A DNA stretch of 31,206 nucleotides from CAZOJJ01 sp964580105 (GCA_964580105.1 CAZOJJ010000035.1:1-31206); one strand, 5' to 3'; positions 14,384-23,335 are shown, counted from the first letter of the stretch. Notes: a model not told the origin generated them from the sequence alone. Translations and numbers: made by a program.

Positions 14384-14392
14384 TTATCCACA
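14384..14392 (+). promoter_or_regulatory. Perfect DnaA-box sequence upstream of dnaE
   Basis: TTATCCACA matches the DnaA 9-mer consensus TTATNCACA exactly, 78 bases before the dnaE start and in the divergent region shared with the kinase-like gene. I find no other perfect copy in the window, so this is not an origin. It could be a DnaA-responsive operator, or chance. Confidence 0.5.
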
Positions 14393-14469
14393 GAGGTTGA
14401 AGCGGGCCGGGGCTCCGGCTTTCTTTCCGGCGCGGATTTCCCCGTCGCCCCCCGGACACGCCTCGCCCC

Positions 14470-17400
14470 ATGCCCGAGTTCTGCCACCTCCACTGCCACA
14501 CCCAGTACTCCCTCCTCGACGGCGCCGCCCGCATCAAAACGCTCGTCGGCCGCGCGGCAGAGCTGGAGATGCCCGCCCTCGCCATCACCGACCACGGCAA
14601 TCTCTACGGCGTCCCGGAGTTCTACACCGCCGCGCGGCAGGCCGGCATTCAGCCCCTCATCGGGTGCGAGTTCTACGTCTGCGGCGACATGGGCGTGCAG
14701 GACCGCACGCGCTACCACCAGGTCCTCCTGGCGAAGAACGAGGCCGGCTACCGCAACCTCATCCGCCTCTCCTCGCTCAGCTACACCGACGGCTACTACT
14801 ACAAGCCGCGCATCGACAAGGCCACGCTCCGCGCGCACAGCGAGGGGCTCGTCGCCACGACGTGCTGCCTCCAGGGCGAGGTGCTCCAGGCCATCCTGAA
14901 GGACGGCGAGGCGGCCGCGCGGGCGGTGTTCGAGGCCTACCTCGACATCTTCGGTGAGGACTACTACATCGAGATCCAGGACCACGCCATCCCCGCGCAG
15001 CGGACGTGCAACGCGGTCCTGATGCGCTGGGCGAAGGAGTACGGCGTCAAGGTCGTCGCCACGAACGACGTGCACTACGTGGACCAGGCCGACGCCGAGG
15101 CGCAGGACGTGCTCCTCTGCCTCCAGACCGGCAAGGACCTCCACGACCCGAACCGGATGCGGTTCGAGAACGACCAGTTCTTCCTCAAGTCGGCCGACCA
15201 GATGCGGCAGGCCTTCGGGCCGTCGCTCGGGCAGGGCGTCTTCGAGTCGGCCCTGCAGATCGACGCGGCGCTCGACGCCACGCGCGAGATCGCGGACAAG
15301 TGCGCCTTCGAGCTGCCGATGGGCCGGCTCCTCATGCCCCACTTCCCCATCCCGCCCGAGTTCGGCGACGCCGACGCCTACCTCCGCCACCTCACCTACG
15401 AGGGCGCCCGGCGGCGGTACGGGGTGGTTTCCGAGACCCTCCGCGAGCGCCTCGACTACGAGCTGGGCGTGATCGCCGAGATGGGCTTCGAGGGCTACTT
15501 CCTCATCGTGCAGGACTTCACGACGGCCGCCCGCCGCCTCGGCGTCTCCGTCGGCCCCGGGCGCGGCTCGGCCGCCGGCTCGGCCGTGGCCTACTGCCTC
15601 GGCATCACCAACATCGACCCGCTCCAGTACGACCTCCTCTTCGAGCGCTTCCTCAACCCCGAGCGCGTCTCGATGCCGGACATCGACATCGACTTCGACG
15701 ACCGGGGGCGCGGCAAGGTGATCGACTACGTCGTGCAGAAGTACGGCCGCGAGTCGGTCTGCCAGATCGTGACGTTCGGGACGATGGGCGCCAAGTCCGT
15801 CATCCGCGACGTCTCCCGCGTCCTCGGCGTCCCGCTCGCCGAGGCGGACCGCATCGCCAAGCTGATCCCCGACGGCGTGGGCGTCAACCTCGATCGCGCG
15901 AAGGCCGAGGTGGGCGAGTTCGCCGACCTGTTCAAGAGCCCGGACCCGCAGATCCGCAAGCTCATGCACTACGCGACGGTCCTCGAAGGCTCCGCCCGCC
16001 ACACCGGCGTCCACGCCGCCGGCGTCATCATCGCGCCGGGCGACGTGAGCCAGTACGTCCCCGTGGCCGTGCAGAAGGGCAAGTCGGGCGACGGCGACGC
16101 CGTCGTGACGCAGTACGACGGCAAGTGGATCGAGTCGTTCGGGCTGCTGAAGATGGACTTCCTCGGCCTCAAGACGCTCACCATCCTCAACGACGCGCTC
16201 GCGCTCATCCGCGAGAACCACGGCGTCGAGATCGACCTGGACGCCCTCCCGCTCGACGACCCGAAGACGTTCGAGCTCTTCCAGCGCGGCGACACCGTCG
16301 CCATCTTCCAGTTCGAGTCCGACGGGATGCGCGAGTGGATGCGGAAGCTGAAGCCGACGTGCCTCGACGACCTCATCGCGATGAATGCGCTCTACCGGCC
16401 GGGGCCGATGGACCTCATCCCGACCTACATCAACCGGAAGCACGGGCTGGAGAAGGTGGAGTACCCGCACCCGATGCTGGCCGAGATCCTGGAGCCGACC
16501 TACGGCATCCCGGTTTACCAGGAGCAGGTCATGCAGATGGCGCAGGTGATGGGCGGCTACACCCTCGGCGGCGCCGACCTCCTCCGCCGCGCGATGGGCA
16601 AGAAGGACCGCGAGAAGATGGCGAAGGAGCGCGCCACGTTCGTCGCGGGGGCGGCCGCGAAGGGCGTGAACGAGCAGAAGGCCACCGAGGTCTTCGACAT
16701 GATGGAGAAGTTCGCGGGCTACGGCTTCAACAAGAGCCACAGCGCCGCCTACTCCGTCGTGGCCTACCAGACGGCCTACCTCAAGGCGCACTACCCCGCC
16801 GAGTTCATGGCGGCCGTCCTCACGACGGAAATGCACGACTCGAAGAAGCTCGCGACGGCGCTGGAGGCCACGCGCGGCGCGGGCATCGAGATCCTGCCGC
16901 CGTGCGTGAACCGCTCGGCCGCCCACTTCACCGTCGAAGGCGGGCGCGTGCGGTTCGGGCTGGCGGCCATCAAGGGCGTCGGCCACGGCGCCATCGAGGC
17001 GGTCGTCGAGGCGCGCGAGAAGGCGGGCGGCGCGTTCGGCTCTCTCTTCGACCTCGTGCGCGACCTCGACCTCCGGGCCGTCGGCAAGAAGACGCTCGAA
17101 GCGCTCGCCCAGGCCGGCGCGCTCGACGCCTTCGAGGGCCACCGCGCGCAGCACGTGGCGGCCGTCGAGACGGCCTTCGGCTGGGCGCAGAAGCGGCAGG
17201 CCGACAAGGCCGCCGGCCAGAACTCGCTCTTCGGCGGCTTCGGCGGCGACGGCGCGGGCGAGTACCTCCCCGCCCTCCCCCACGCCGAGCCGTGGACGCG
17301 CGGCGAGCAGCTCCGCTTCGAGCGCGACCTCATGGGCTTCTACGTCTCCGGCCACCCGCTCGACGACTACGCCGCCGAGGCGCGCACCTTCGCCACCCTC

Positions 17401-17937
17401 CGCCTCGGCGAAACCGAGGGCGTGCCCGACGAGAGCGACCAGTCCGTCTGCGGCATCGTCACGGCCATCACGCGGCGGACGACCAAGACGGGCCGGCCCA
17501 TCCTGTTCGTGACCGTGGAGGACACGACGGGGCAGGCCGAGGTGGTCCTCTTCGCGCAGGCCGTCGAGCGCTACGCTCACCTTCTCCAGCTCGACGAGGT
17601 CGTGCTCGTGCGCGGGAAGGTGGAGGTCAAGGGCGACGTGAAGCTGGTGGCGCGCGAGGTGCTCCCGATGTGGCGCGTCCGCGAGCAGCTCGTCAAGGCC
17701 ATCGTCCTCCGCCTCAACGCGGACACGACGCGGCCGGAGGCGCTCGACGCGCTGGAGGCGCTGTGCGCGGCGAACCCGGGGCGGTGCAAGCTCTACTTCG
17801 AGGTGGAGACGCACCACCTCCCCAACCCCGTGCGGCTCCACGCCCGGACGGCCGTGGTGGACCCGACGCCGGACTTCATGAAGGGGCTGAACAAGCTCGT
17901 CGGGCGAGATTCAGTCCTGCTGGAAGCAGAAGCATAA
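14470..17937 (+). CDS. dnaE: DNA polymerase III alpha subunit (DnaE)
   Basis: The replicative polymerase subunit, 1155 aa, normal for DnaE. The N-terminal PHP domain (about 1-205) keeps its metal motifs: HLHCHT at 6-11, 'ITDHGNLYGVPEFY' near 38, 'TCCLQGEV' near 135 and 'TNDVHYV' near 200, so an active PHP nuclease for proofreading is possible, unlike E. coli. The palm holds PDIDIDFDD with catalytic Asp404 and Asp406, and 'GPGRGSAAGS' near 360. A helix-hairpin-helix region lies near 800-890. QNSLF at 917-921 matches the internal beta-clamp-binding motif in position and type. The OB domain is at about 992-1070, then the C-terminal tau-binding region. A DnaA box lies upstream. A hairpin at 17982-17999 without a T-tract follows the stop. 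The 3' end is partly duplicated downstream. Confidence 0.98.
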   Translation: MPEFCHLHCHTQYSLLDGAARIKTLVGRAAELEMPALAITDHGNLYGVPEFYTAARQAGIQPLIGCEFYVCGDMGVQDRTRYHQVLLAKNEAGYRNLIRLSSLSYTDGYYYKPRIDKATLRAHSEGLVATTCCLQGEVLQAILKDGEAAARAVFEAYLDIFGEDYYIEIQDHAIPAQRTCNAVLMRWAKEYGVKVVATNDVHYVDQADAEAQDVLLCLQTGKDLHDPNRMRFENDQFFLKSADQMRQAFGPSLGQGVFESALQIDAALDATREIADKCAFELPMGRLLMPHFPIPPEFGDADAYLRHLTYEGARRRYGVVSETLRERLDYELGVIAEMGFEGYFLIVQDFTTAARRLGVSVGPGRGSAAGSAVAYCLGITNIDPLQYDLLFERFLNPERVSMPDIDIDFDDRGRGKVIDYVVQKYGRESVCQIVTFGTMGAKSVIRDVSRVLGVPLAEADRIAKLIPDGVGVNLDRAKAEVGEFADLFKSPDPQIRKLMHYATVLEGSARHTGVHAAGVIIAPGDVSQYVPVAVQKGKSGDGDAVVTQYDGKWIESFGLLKMDFLGLKTLTILNDALALIRENHGVEIDLDALPLDDPKTFELFQRGDTVAIFQFESDGMREWMRKLKPTCLDDLIAMNALYRPGPMDLIPTYINRKHGLEKVEYPHPMLAEILEPTYGIPVYQEQVMQMAQVMGGYTLGGADLLRRAMGKKDREKMAKERATFVAGAAAKGVNEQKATEVFDMMEKFAGYGFNKSHSAAYSVVAYQTAYLKAHYPAEFMAAVLTTEMHDSKKLATALEATRGAGIEILPPCVNRSAAHFTVEGGRVRFGLAAIKGVGHGAIEAVVEAREKAGGAFGSLFDLVRDLDLRAVGKKTLEALAQAGALDAFEGHRAQHVAAVETAFGWAQKRQADKAAGQNSLFGGFGGDGAGEYLPALPHAEPWTRGEQLRFERDLMGFYVSGHPLDDYAAEARTFATLRLGETEGVPDESDQSVCGIVTAITRRTTKTGRPILFVTVEDTTGQAEVVLFAQAVERYAHLLQLDEVVLVRGKVEVKGDVKLVAREVLPMWRVREQLVKAIVLRLNADTTRPEALDALEALCAANPGRCKLYFEVETHHLPNPVRLHARTAVVDPTPDFMKGLNKLVGRDSVLLEAEA

Positions 17938-17979
17938 TTCGTCGATTACAGAATCCCAACACCGGCACTCACGACCTGA

Positions 17980-18153
17980 TCGGGAAAGCGGAGCTTCCCG
18001 CAGGAATCCAGACCATCCTTCGAGAACCGTGGGCGGTGCACGCTCTACTTCGAGGTGGAGACGCACTGCCTCTCCAATCCCGTACGGCTCCATGCGTGGA
18101 CGACCGCGGACGGTGGCCTGACCCAACGGCTCGGATCTGGCAACGGAGCGTAG
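17980..18153 (+). pseudogene. Decayed duplicate of the dnaE 3' end
   Basis: From about 18022 to 18115 the DNA aligns without gaps to dnaE 17770-17863 (offset 252). The core encodes 'CTLYFEVETHCLSNPVRLHA' against 'CKLYFEVETHHLPNPVRLHA' in DnaE, in the same frame. The frame is open only from 17980 to a TAG at 18151-18153 and has no start codon. Most differences are C-to-T or G-to-A transitions and many change amino acids, as expected for a fragment decaying without selection. The rest of the 17938-18285 intergenic region holds a 12-bp palindrome near 18157-18168 and a C/T-rich leader, and nothing else I can identify. Confidence 0.85.
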
Positions 18154-18285
18154 GCACACGGCGCGCCGTGCCCCTACCACACGACCGCAGCCAACACGTC
18201 AGTCATGCCGAGCGGAACCCCGGGGCCCGATTCCGTCGTTTACGGGGCGCACCTCTCCCGTTCCCTTCACCCCACCCGCACCTCT

Positions 18286-18615
18286 ATGCGACTCCTCATT
18301 CTGGTCCTCGCCCTGGGCCTCCCGATGGCCCTCACCGCCTGCCAGGACACCGCCACCGACGAAGCCATCGAAGAAGGCGCGCCGCCCGGCGACAGGGAAG
18401 ACGTCATCGGCGACGGCGAGATCATCGACGAGCCCGGCGAGCCCGAGGGCAACCTGTTCACGGGTGCCGACACCGACGGCGACGGTTTCCTCAGCGCCGA
18501 CGAGTTCGCCGCCGCCTGGGCCGACCGGGACCTGACCCTCTACGACACCGACGGCGACGGCCTGGTCTCCCAGGCCGAGTTCGACGCCTACAACGCGGCC
18601 CACCCCGACATGTAG
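18286..18615 (+). CDS. EF-hand lipoprotein
   Basis: A 109-aa exported lipoprotein. Residues 1-18 are the signal and the lipobox is L-T-A-C with Cys19. The middle (20-58) is acidic and low-complexity, a likely tether. Two complete EF-hand loops follow: D62-T-D64-G-D66-G-F-L-S70-A-D-E73 and D87-T-D89-G-D91-G-L-V-S95-Q-A-E98, with all usual calcium ligands. So it should bind calcium at the cell surface or in the periplasm; a partner is not evident. The ATG at 18286 has a 16/20 pyrimidine leader; an upstream in-frame ATG at 18205 would bury the signal peptide. It stands alone between the dnaE remnant and a hairpin shared with the convergent phosphorylase gene. Confidence 0.88.
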   Translation: MRLLILVLALGLPMALTACQDTATDEAIEEGAPPGDREDVIGDGEIIDEPGEPEGNLFTGADTDGDGFLSADEFAAAWADRDLTLYDTDGDGLVSQAEFDAYNAAHPDM

Positions 18616-18691
18616 GACATGTAGGCCGCCCCACATCCGTGCGTATCCGCGCCTCGGTCGCTCCGTCGGCCGGGGCGCGCTTCGTTACTCA

Positions 18692-18713
18692 CCCCTCCTC
18701 AGACGAGGAGGGG
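18692..18713. terminator. Hairpin between convergent genes (terminator or REP-like element)
   Basis: Perfect 9-bp inverted repeat CCCCTCCTC / GAGGAGGGG with loop AGAC, followed by GCCGGGGGGTGGTT. It lies between the EF-hand gene and the glucan phosphorylase gene, 76 and 61 bases from their stops. There is no T-tract on either side, so it is not a classical intrinsic terminator; the shape resembles dispersed palindromic elements seen in many genomes. The rest of 18616-18774 shows nothing else. Confidence 0.55.
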
Positions 18714-18774
18714 GCCGGGGGGTGGTTGACGCGCCGCTACTCGGCAGGACGGGCGGCGCACGGGACACCGGGGA

Positions 18775-20388
18775 TCACGCCTTCCGGTACATCCGCTCCA
18801 CGTACTCCCGCACCATGCGTTCGGCGCTGAAGGCGTCGCGGGTGGTCTGGATGCTGGCGCGCATCATGCCCTCCCAGCGGGCACGGTCCTGCTCGTAGGT
18901 CGGCAGCACGTCGCCCAGGAGGACGTCGTAGAGCGCTGCGCGGTCGTGCGCGTCCTGCACGGCCGTGTCTTCGCTCTCGAAGCCGCCGCCGATCTGCCAA
19001 CCGTTGACGCCGTGCTCGCAGGCCTCGGGCCACCAGCCGTCGAGGACGGACACGTTGAGCACGCCGTTCATGGCCGCCTTCATGCCCGAGGTGCCGCTGG
19101 CCTCCTTCGGGCGTCGCGGGTTGTTGAGCCACACGTCGCACCCGCGCGTCATGGCCGCACCGATGGTCATGTCGTAGTCCGGCAGGAACGCGACGGCGTC
19201 GGGGAACTCGACGGCGCGCTCGACGATCTCGGCGACGAGCGCCTTGCCCGCGTCGTCGAGCGGGTGGCTCTTCCCGGAGAAGAGAAGCTGGATACGCCGG
19301 TGCTCCAGCAGCGGACGCATCCGCTCCATGTCCGAGAAGATGAGGTCGGCGCGCTTGTAGGCAACGGCGCGGCGGGCGAACCCGACGAGCAGCCGGTCCT
19401 CGCGGAAGCGCGCGCCCGTCCGCTTCTCGACGAGCTCGATGAGCGCCCGCTTGTTGGCCTGGTGAGGCTCCCAGAGGTCGGCGCCGGACTCGGCCGCGGC
19501 GAGCATGGCCGGGTCCGCCCACGTTGGGACGTGAACCCCGTTGGTGATGGCGAGGATGGCGGCGCGGCGGTCCACGTCGGCCCACATCCGGCGCGCCGTC
19601 TCGCCGTGGAGCTGGGCGACGCCGTTGGCGACGCGGCTGAGCCGGAGGGCGCCGACGGTCATGTTGAACGGGTCGCCGCCGAGTGCGGTGAGTTCGTCGC
19701 GGGAGAGGCCGAGGTCGGCCCCGAGGTAGAAGAGCCGGTCGAGGGGGTGGCTCTCGTTGCCCTGCGGAACCGGCGTGTGCGTGGTGAAGACGACCTCCTC
19801 GCGCGTGGCCGCTACGGCGTCCTCGAAGGCCATCCCCTCCTCGCGCTTCTCGCGGATGAGCTCGAAGGCCGCCAGGAGCGCGTGGCCCTCGTTGAAGTGG
19901 TACACGTCCACCTCGTGGCCGAGCGCCCGCAGCGCCCGCACGCCGCCGACGCCGAGGACGATCTCCTGCGCCACGCGCTCCTCGCCGAACCAGCCGTAGA
20001 GCTGGCCCGTCGTCCACGGCTCGGCGTTGCCGGGGAGGTCGGTGTCGAGGAGGTAGAGGGGCGCGTTGCCGAAGGCGTCGAGCTTCCACACCCTGCACCG
20101 CACCTCGCTTCCCTTGATCGCAACGCGCACCTCGACGCCCGTATCGTCGAGGTAGCCGTCGATGTCGTGGTGATAGAAGAGGTCGCCGGGCTGGCCGGAC
20201 TCGGTGAGGACCTGGTGGCCGTAGCCCTGCTTCCACTTCAGGCCGACGCCGACGAGCGGGAGGCCGAGGTCGTGGGCGGCCTTGAGGTGATCCCCAGCGA
20301 GGATGCCGAGGCCGCCGGCGTAGAGCGGGAGGCGCGGGTCGAGCCCGTACTCCATGCAGAAATACGCGACGCGGGGAAAATCGGACAT
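18775..20388 (-). CDS. glgP: Alpha-glucan phosphorylase, short GT35 form
   Basis: Releases glucose-1-phosphate from glycogen or maltodextrin using pyridoxal phosphate. The protein is 537 aa. The N-terminus 'VAYFCMEYGLDPRLPLYAGG' is the start signature of the alpha-glucan family phosphorylases, and it lacks the extra N-terminal DUF3417 domain of the 700-850 aa forms. 'VFTTHTPVPQGNESHP' near 215-230, 'GKSHPLDDAGK' near 375, and 'EASGTSGMKAAMNGVLN' with the PLP lysine at Lys437 are all intact. The ATG at 20388 fits the family start. It is monocistronic on the minus strand; no promoter is obvious in the 169-base divergent region to 20558. No other glycogen gene is in the window, although the phosphohexomutase at 24742 acts on related sugar phosphates. 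Confidence 0.94.
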   Translation of the reverse strand: MSDFPRVAYFCMEYGLDPRLPLYAGGLGILAGDHLKAAHDLGLPLVGVGLKWKQGYGHQVLTESGQPGDLFYHHDIDGYLDDTGVEVRVAIKGSEVRCRVWKLDAFGNAPLYLLDTDLPGNAEPWTTGQLYGWFGEERVAQEIVLGVGGVRALRALGHEVDVYHFNEGHALLAAFELIREKREEGMAFEDAVAATREEVVFTTHTPVPQGNESHPLDRLFYLGADLGLSRDELTALGGDPFNMTVGALRLSRVANGVAQLHGETARRMWADVDRRAAILAITNGVHVPTWADPAMLAAAESGADLWEPHQANKRALIELVEKRTGARFREDRLLVGFARRAVAYKRADLIFSDMERMRPLLEHRRIQLLFSGKSHPLDDAGKALVAEIVERAVEFPDAVAFLPDYDMTIGAAMTRGCDVWLNNPRRPKEASGTSGMKAAMNGVLNVSVLDGWWPEACEHGVNGWQIGGGFESEDTAVQDAHDRAALYDVLLGDVLPTYEQDRARWEGMMRASIQTTRDAFSAERMVREYVERMYRKA

Positions 20389-20557
20389 GCCGGGCGAGGG
20401 GCTGAGCGGAGAGACGGACCGGAAAGATACCCCGGCCTCGGCGGCGCGACGGACGGGCCGAGTCGGCAGCGGGAACGGCGTCGGGCGAAAGGAAGGGCCC
20501 GCCCTCCGCCTTTGGCTCCGGGTTCGTATGATCCCGTATCACACGCCCCTGTGCCCC

Positions 20558-21598
20558 ATGCGCTTCCGCCCCGCCCCGCTCGTCCTCCTCGTCCTGATCC
20601 CCCTCGCCTCGGCCCAGAACCGCACCCTCACGCTGCCCGACGCCAGCCCGCATGCCGCCGTCCATCAGACCGTCGGCCTGACCGAGCTGCGGGTGGACTA
20701 CCACCGCCCGGGCGTCAACGGCCGCATGATCTGGGGCGGCCTCGTGCCGTACGACCAGGTCTGGCGCGCCGGCGCGAACGAGAACACGGTCTTCGAGACG
20801 TCGAGCGCGATCCGCGTCGAGGGCCGGGCGCTCCCGGCCGGGCGCTACGGCCTCCACATGATTCCCACGACGGGCGCGTGGACCGTGATCTTCAGCACGA
20901 TGGCCGACGCCTGGGGCTCGTTCTCGTACGACGAGGCCGAGGACGCCCTCCGCGTCGAGGTCGCACCCCGGCCGGGGCGCGGCGAGGAGCGCCTGAGCTA
21001 CCGCTTCGACGACCCCACGAACACGACGACCACGCTCGTCATGGCCTGGGCGGATCTCGAACTCCCCCTCCGCATCGAGGTGGACACGCCGGAGGTCGTC
21101 CTGGCGAACATGCTGCGCGAACTGCGGGGCCTGCCCCGCTTCTTCTGGGACGGCTGGAACCAGATCGCCGCCTACGCCCTCCGCCACGGCGTCCACCTCG
21201 GCGACGCCCTGGGCTGGGTGGACCGCTCCATCGCCATCGACCGGAACGGGACCAACCTCGGCACGAAGGCCGCCCTGCTCACGGCCCTCGGCCGCACCGA
21301 CGAGGCCGATGCCCTCGAAACCGAGCTCTTCGCCACGGCCACCGAGGCCGACGTCAATGCCTACGGCTACCTCCTCCTCGGTCTCGACCGCACCGACGAC
21401 GCCCTCGCCGTCTTCGAGAAGAACGTGACCGACCACCCCGACTCGTGGAACGTCCACGACAGCTTCGCCGAGGCGCTCGCGGCAGCGGGCCGCACCGAGG
21501 AGGCCGTCAGGCACTACGAGCACGCCCGCGCGCTGGCCCCGGCCGTCCAGCACGCCCGCATCGACGGCATCCTGGCGCAGCTCCGCGGCGTGAACTGA
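20558..21598 (+). CDS. Secreted DUF2911 protein with TPR-like tail
   Basis: A 346-aa exported protein. Residues 1-20 are a signal peptide ending L-A-S-A before Gln. Residues about 25-170 match DUF2911, a family widespread in Bacteroidota: 'VGLTELRVDYHRPGVNGRMI', 'GLVPYDQVWRAGANENTVFE' and 'LPAGRYGLHMIPTTGAWTVI' are its diagnostic stretches. Residues about 195-346 are helical repeats like TPRs, including 'DALAVFEKNVTDHPDSWNVH' and 'RTEEAVRHYEHARALAP'. The biochemical role of DUF2911 is unknown; TPRs suggest protein contacts in the periplasm. The start at 20558 puts the signal peptide at the N-terminus; an ATG at 20528 would add ten residues and is possible. The next gene begins 102 bases downstream on the same strand. 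Confidence 0.87.
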   Translation: MRFRPAPLVLLVLIPLASAQNRTLTLPDASPHAAVHQTVGLTELRVDYHRPGVNGRMIWGGLVPYDQVWRAGANENTVFETSSAIRVEGRALPAGRYGLHMIPTTGAWTVIFSTMADAWGSFSYDEAEDALRVEVAPRPGRGEERLSYRFDDPTNTTTTLVMAWADLELPLRIEVDTPEVVLANMLRELRGLPRFFWDGWNQIAAYALRHGVHLGDALGWVDRSIAIDRNGTNLGTKAALLTALGRTDEADALETELFATATEADVNAYGYLLLGLDRTDDALAVFEKNVTDHPDSWNVHDSFAEALAAAGRTEEAVRHYEHARALAPAVQHARIDGILAQLRGVN

Positions 21599-21700
21599 CG
21601 AACGGAGCAGGCGGGTTGGGTTTGACGGGAACGGCGGGCGCCGTATCGTCCGCCCACACGCCGCGCTCGCGGCGGCCCTGTCCACCCGCCCCGCTCCCGG

Positions 21701-23335
21701 ATGCCCGCCCGCCCCGCCTCCGGCGCCCGCACGCCGCTCTTCCGCGCCCTCCGCCGCGCCACCCGCCTTGCCGGTACGGCCGGCCGGCCCGACACTCCCC
21801 CGCTCGACGAGCTGCTCGACCTCGACCGCGAGGCCCGCCTTGCGCGCCGCGCCTCGGACGCCGGCGGCTTCGCCCTCGACCGCCGACGCTTCCTCAAGCT
21901 GGCCGGCGCCGGTGCCGCCGGGGCCGTCCTCGGCCCGACGCTCTGGGGGTGCCGGACGGTATCGCAGGCGGGCGGCCAGCGCGTCGCCATCGTGGGGGGC
22001 GGCATGGCCGGGCTCAACGCGGCGTACCGGCTCCGGAAGGCCGGCCTCGACGCGACGATCTACGAAGCCAGCACGCGCACCGGCGGCCGGATGTACACCG
22101 CGCACGACCTCATGAACCCGGGCCAGACCACGGAGCTCGGCGGCGAGTTCATCGACTCCATCCACACCGACGTGCTGGACCTCGTGGCCGAGTTCGGGCT
22201 CGACCTCTCCGACACCGACGACGACCCGCTCCACGAGGCGTTCTACTTCCACGGCCGCCACTACACCGAGGCCGAGGTGGCCGAGGCCTTCGCCCCCCTC
22301 GCCGATCGCATCCAGACCGACTACGACTCCACGGGCGAGGTCGTGGACTTTCGCGACGACGGCGGGGCGACGGCGCTCGACCGGATGTCCCTCGCCGCCT
22401 ACCTCGACCGCATCGGCGCCGAGGGCATGATCCGCGACCTGCTGGAGGTCGCCTACGTCACCGAGTACGGCCTCGACGCCGACGAGCAGTCTGCCCTGAA
22501 CCTCATCTTCCTCATCGGCACCGACCTCAGCGAGGGGTTTGCCCCCTTCGGCGAGAGCGACGAGCGCTTCAAGGTCGTCGGCGGCAACCAGCGCGTGGTG
22601 GACGAGCTGGCTGCCCGCCTCGACGGCCGGATCGAGCTGGGTCACCGGCTGACGGCCGTCCGCCCCGCCGGCGCCGGCTACCGCCTCGCATTCGACACCG
22701 ACGGCGGTGCCCGCGACGTCGACGCCGACGTGGTCCTCCTCACGCTCCCCTTCACGACGCTCCGCCAGGTGGACCTCGCTGCGCTCGACCTGCCCGATTT
22801 CAAGACGCGGGCGATCCGCGAGCTCGGCTACGGCATGAACGCCAAGCTGTTCGTGGGCACGACGGCACGGCCCTGGCGCGGCATGGGCTACTCGGGCGAG
22901 TGCTTCTCGGACGCGGGCTTCCAGCTCTGCTGGGACAACGCGCAGCTCCAGCCCGGCGAGGGCGGCGGCCTGACGCTCTACTCCGGCGGCGCCGACGGAT
23001 GGCGCGTCGGGGAGGGCACGCCCGAGCAGCAGGTCGAGCGCCTCCTGCCGGGCGTCGAGGCCGTCTTCCCCGGCGTGACGGACGCCCGCAACGGCCGCGT
23101 GGGCCGCTTCCACTGGCCGACGCACCCGTTCACGCTCGGCTCCTACGCGTGCTACCGCCCGGGGCAGTGGACGACCCTCGCGGGCGCGGAGATCGAGCCT
23201 GTCGGCCGCCTGTTCTTCGCGGGCGAGCACTGCTCGTATGACTACCAGGGCTTCATGAACGGCGCCGCCGAGACCGGCCGCCGCGCCGCCGAGGCCGTGC
23301 TGGAGGCCGTCGGGGCCGCCGTTGGGGCCGGCTGA
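21701..23335 (+). CDS. FAD-dependent amine oxidase, Tat-exported
   Basis: A 544-aa flavin amine oxidase family protein. The dinucleotide fold starts at residue 95 with 'VAIVGGGMAGLNAAYRLRKA' (Gly-rich loop 99-104) followed by 'YEASTRTGGRMYT', the FAD ribose-binding and GG-doublet region. The C-terminal FAD motif is 'LFFAGEHCSYDYQGFMNGAA' near 510. A twin-arginine motif R-R-R-F-L-K at 61-66 with a following hydrophobic helix indicates export of the folded flavoprotein; 'LWGC' near 86 could even be a lipobox. The 60 residues before the Tat motif are unusually long but look protein-like ('TPPLDELLDLDREARLARRA'), so I kept the ATG at 21701. The substrate is unknown; an amine or other oxidisable compound in the periplasm is inferred. 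Confidence 0.88.
   Translation: MPARPASGARTPLFRALRRATRLAGTAGRPDTPPLDELLDLDREARLARRASDAGGFALDRRRFLKLAGAGAAGAVLGPTLWGCRTVSQAGGQRVAIVGGGMAGLNAAYRLRKAGLDATIYEASTRTGGRMYTAHDLMNPGQTTELGGEFIDSIHTDVLDLVAEFGLDLSDTDDDPLHEAFYFHGRHYTEAEVAEAFAPLADRIQTDYDSTGEVVDFRDDGGATALDRMSLAAYLDRIGAEGMIRDLLEVAYVTEYGLDADEQSALNLIFLIGTDLSEGFAPFGESDERFKVVGGNQRVVDELAARLDGRIELGHRLTAVRPAGAGYRLAFDTDGGARDVDADVVLLTLPFTTLRQVDLAALDLPDFKTRAIRELGYGMNAKLFVGTTARPWRGMGYSGECFSDAGFQLCWDNAQLQPGEGGGLTLYSGGADGWRVGEGTPEQQVERLLPGVEAVFPGVTDARNGRVGRFHWPTHPFTLGSYACYRPGQWTTLAGAEIEPVGRLFFAGEHCSYDYQGFMNGAAETGRRAAEAVLEAVGAAVGAG

Noticed and set aside
14384..14392. Replication origin near dnaE
   Set aside because: Only one perfect DnaA box, no cluster of boxes, no A+T-rich unwinding region, and no dnaA or dnaN gene here.
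13626..14600. Longer version of the kinase-like gene starting upstream of 14291
   Set aside because: It would run across the divergent control region and overlap the dnaE start; the added residues do not look like protein, whereas the ATG at 14291 precedes a good first beta strand.
13663..17841. Very long open frame (about 1390 codons) antisense to dnaE
   Set aside because: High G+C coding DNA leaves long antisense frames open. The translation is low-complexity (Arg, Val, Glu, His, Leu) without domains, while the sense strand encodes an intact DnaE with all motifs.
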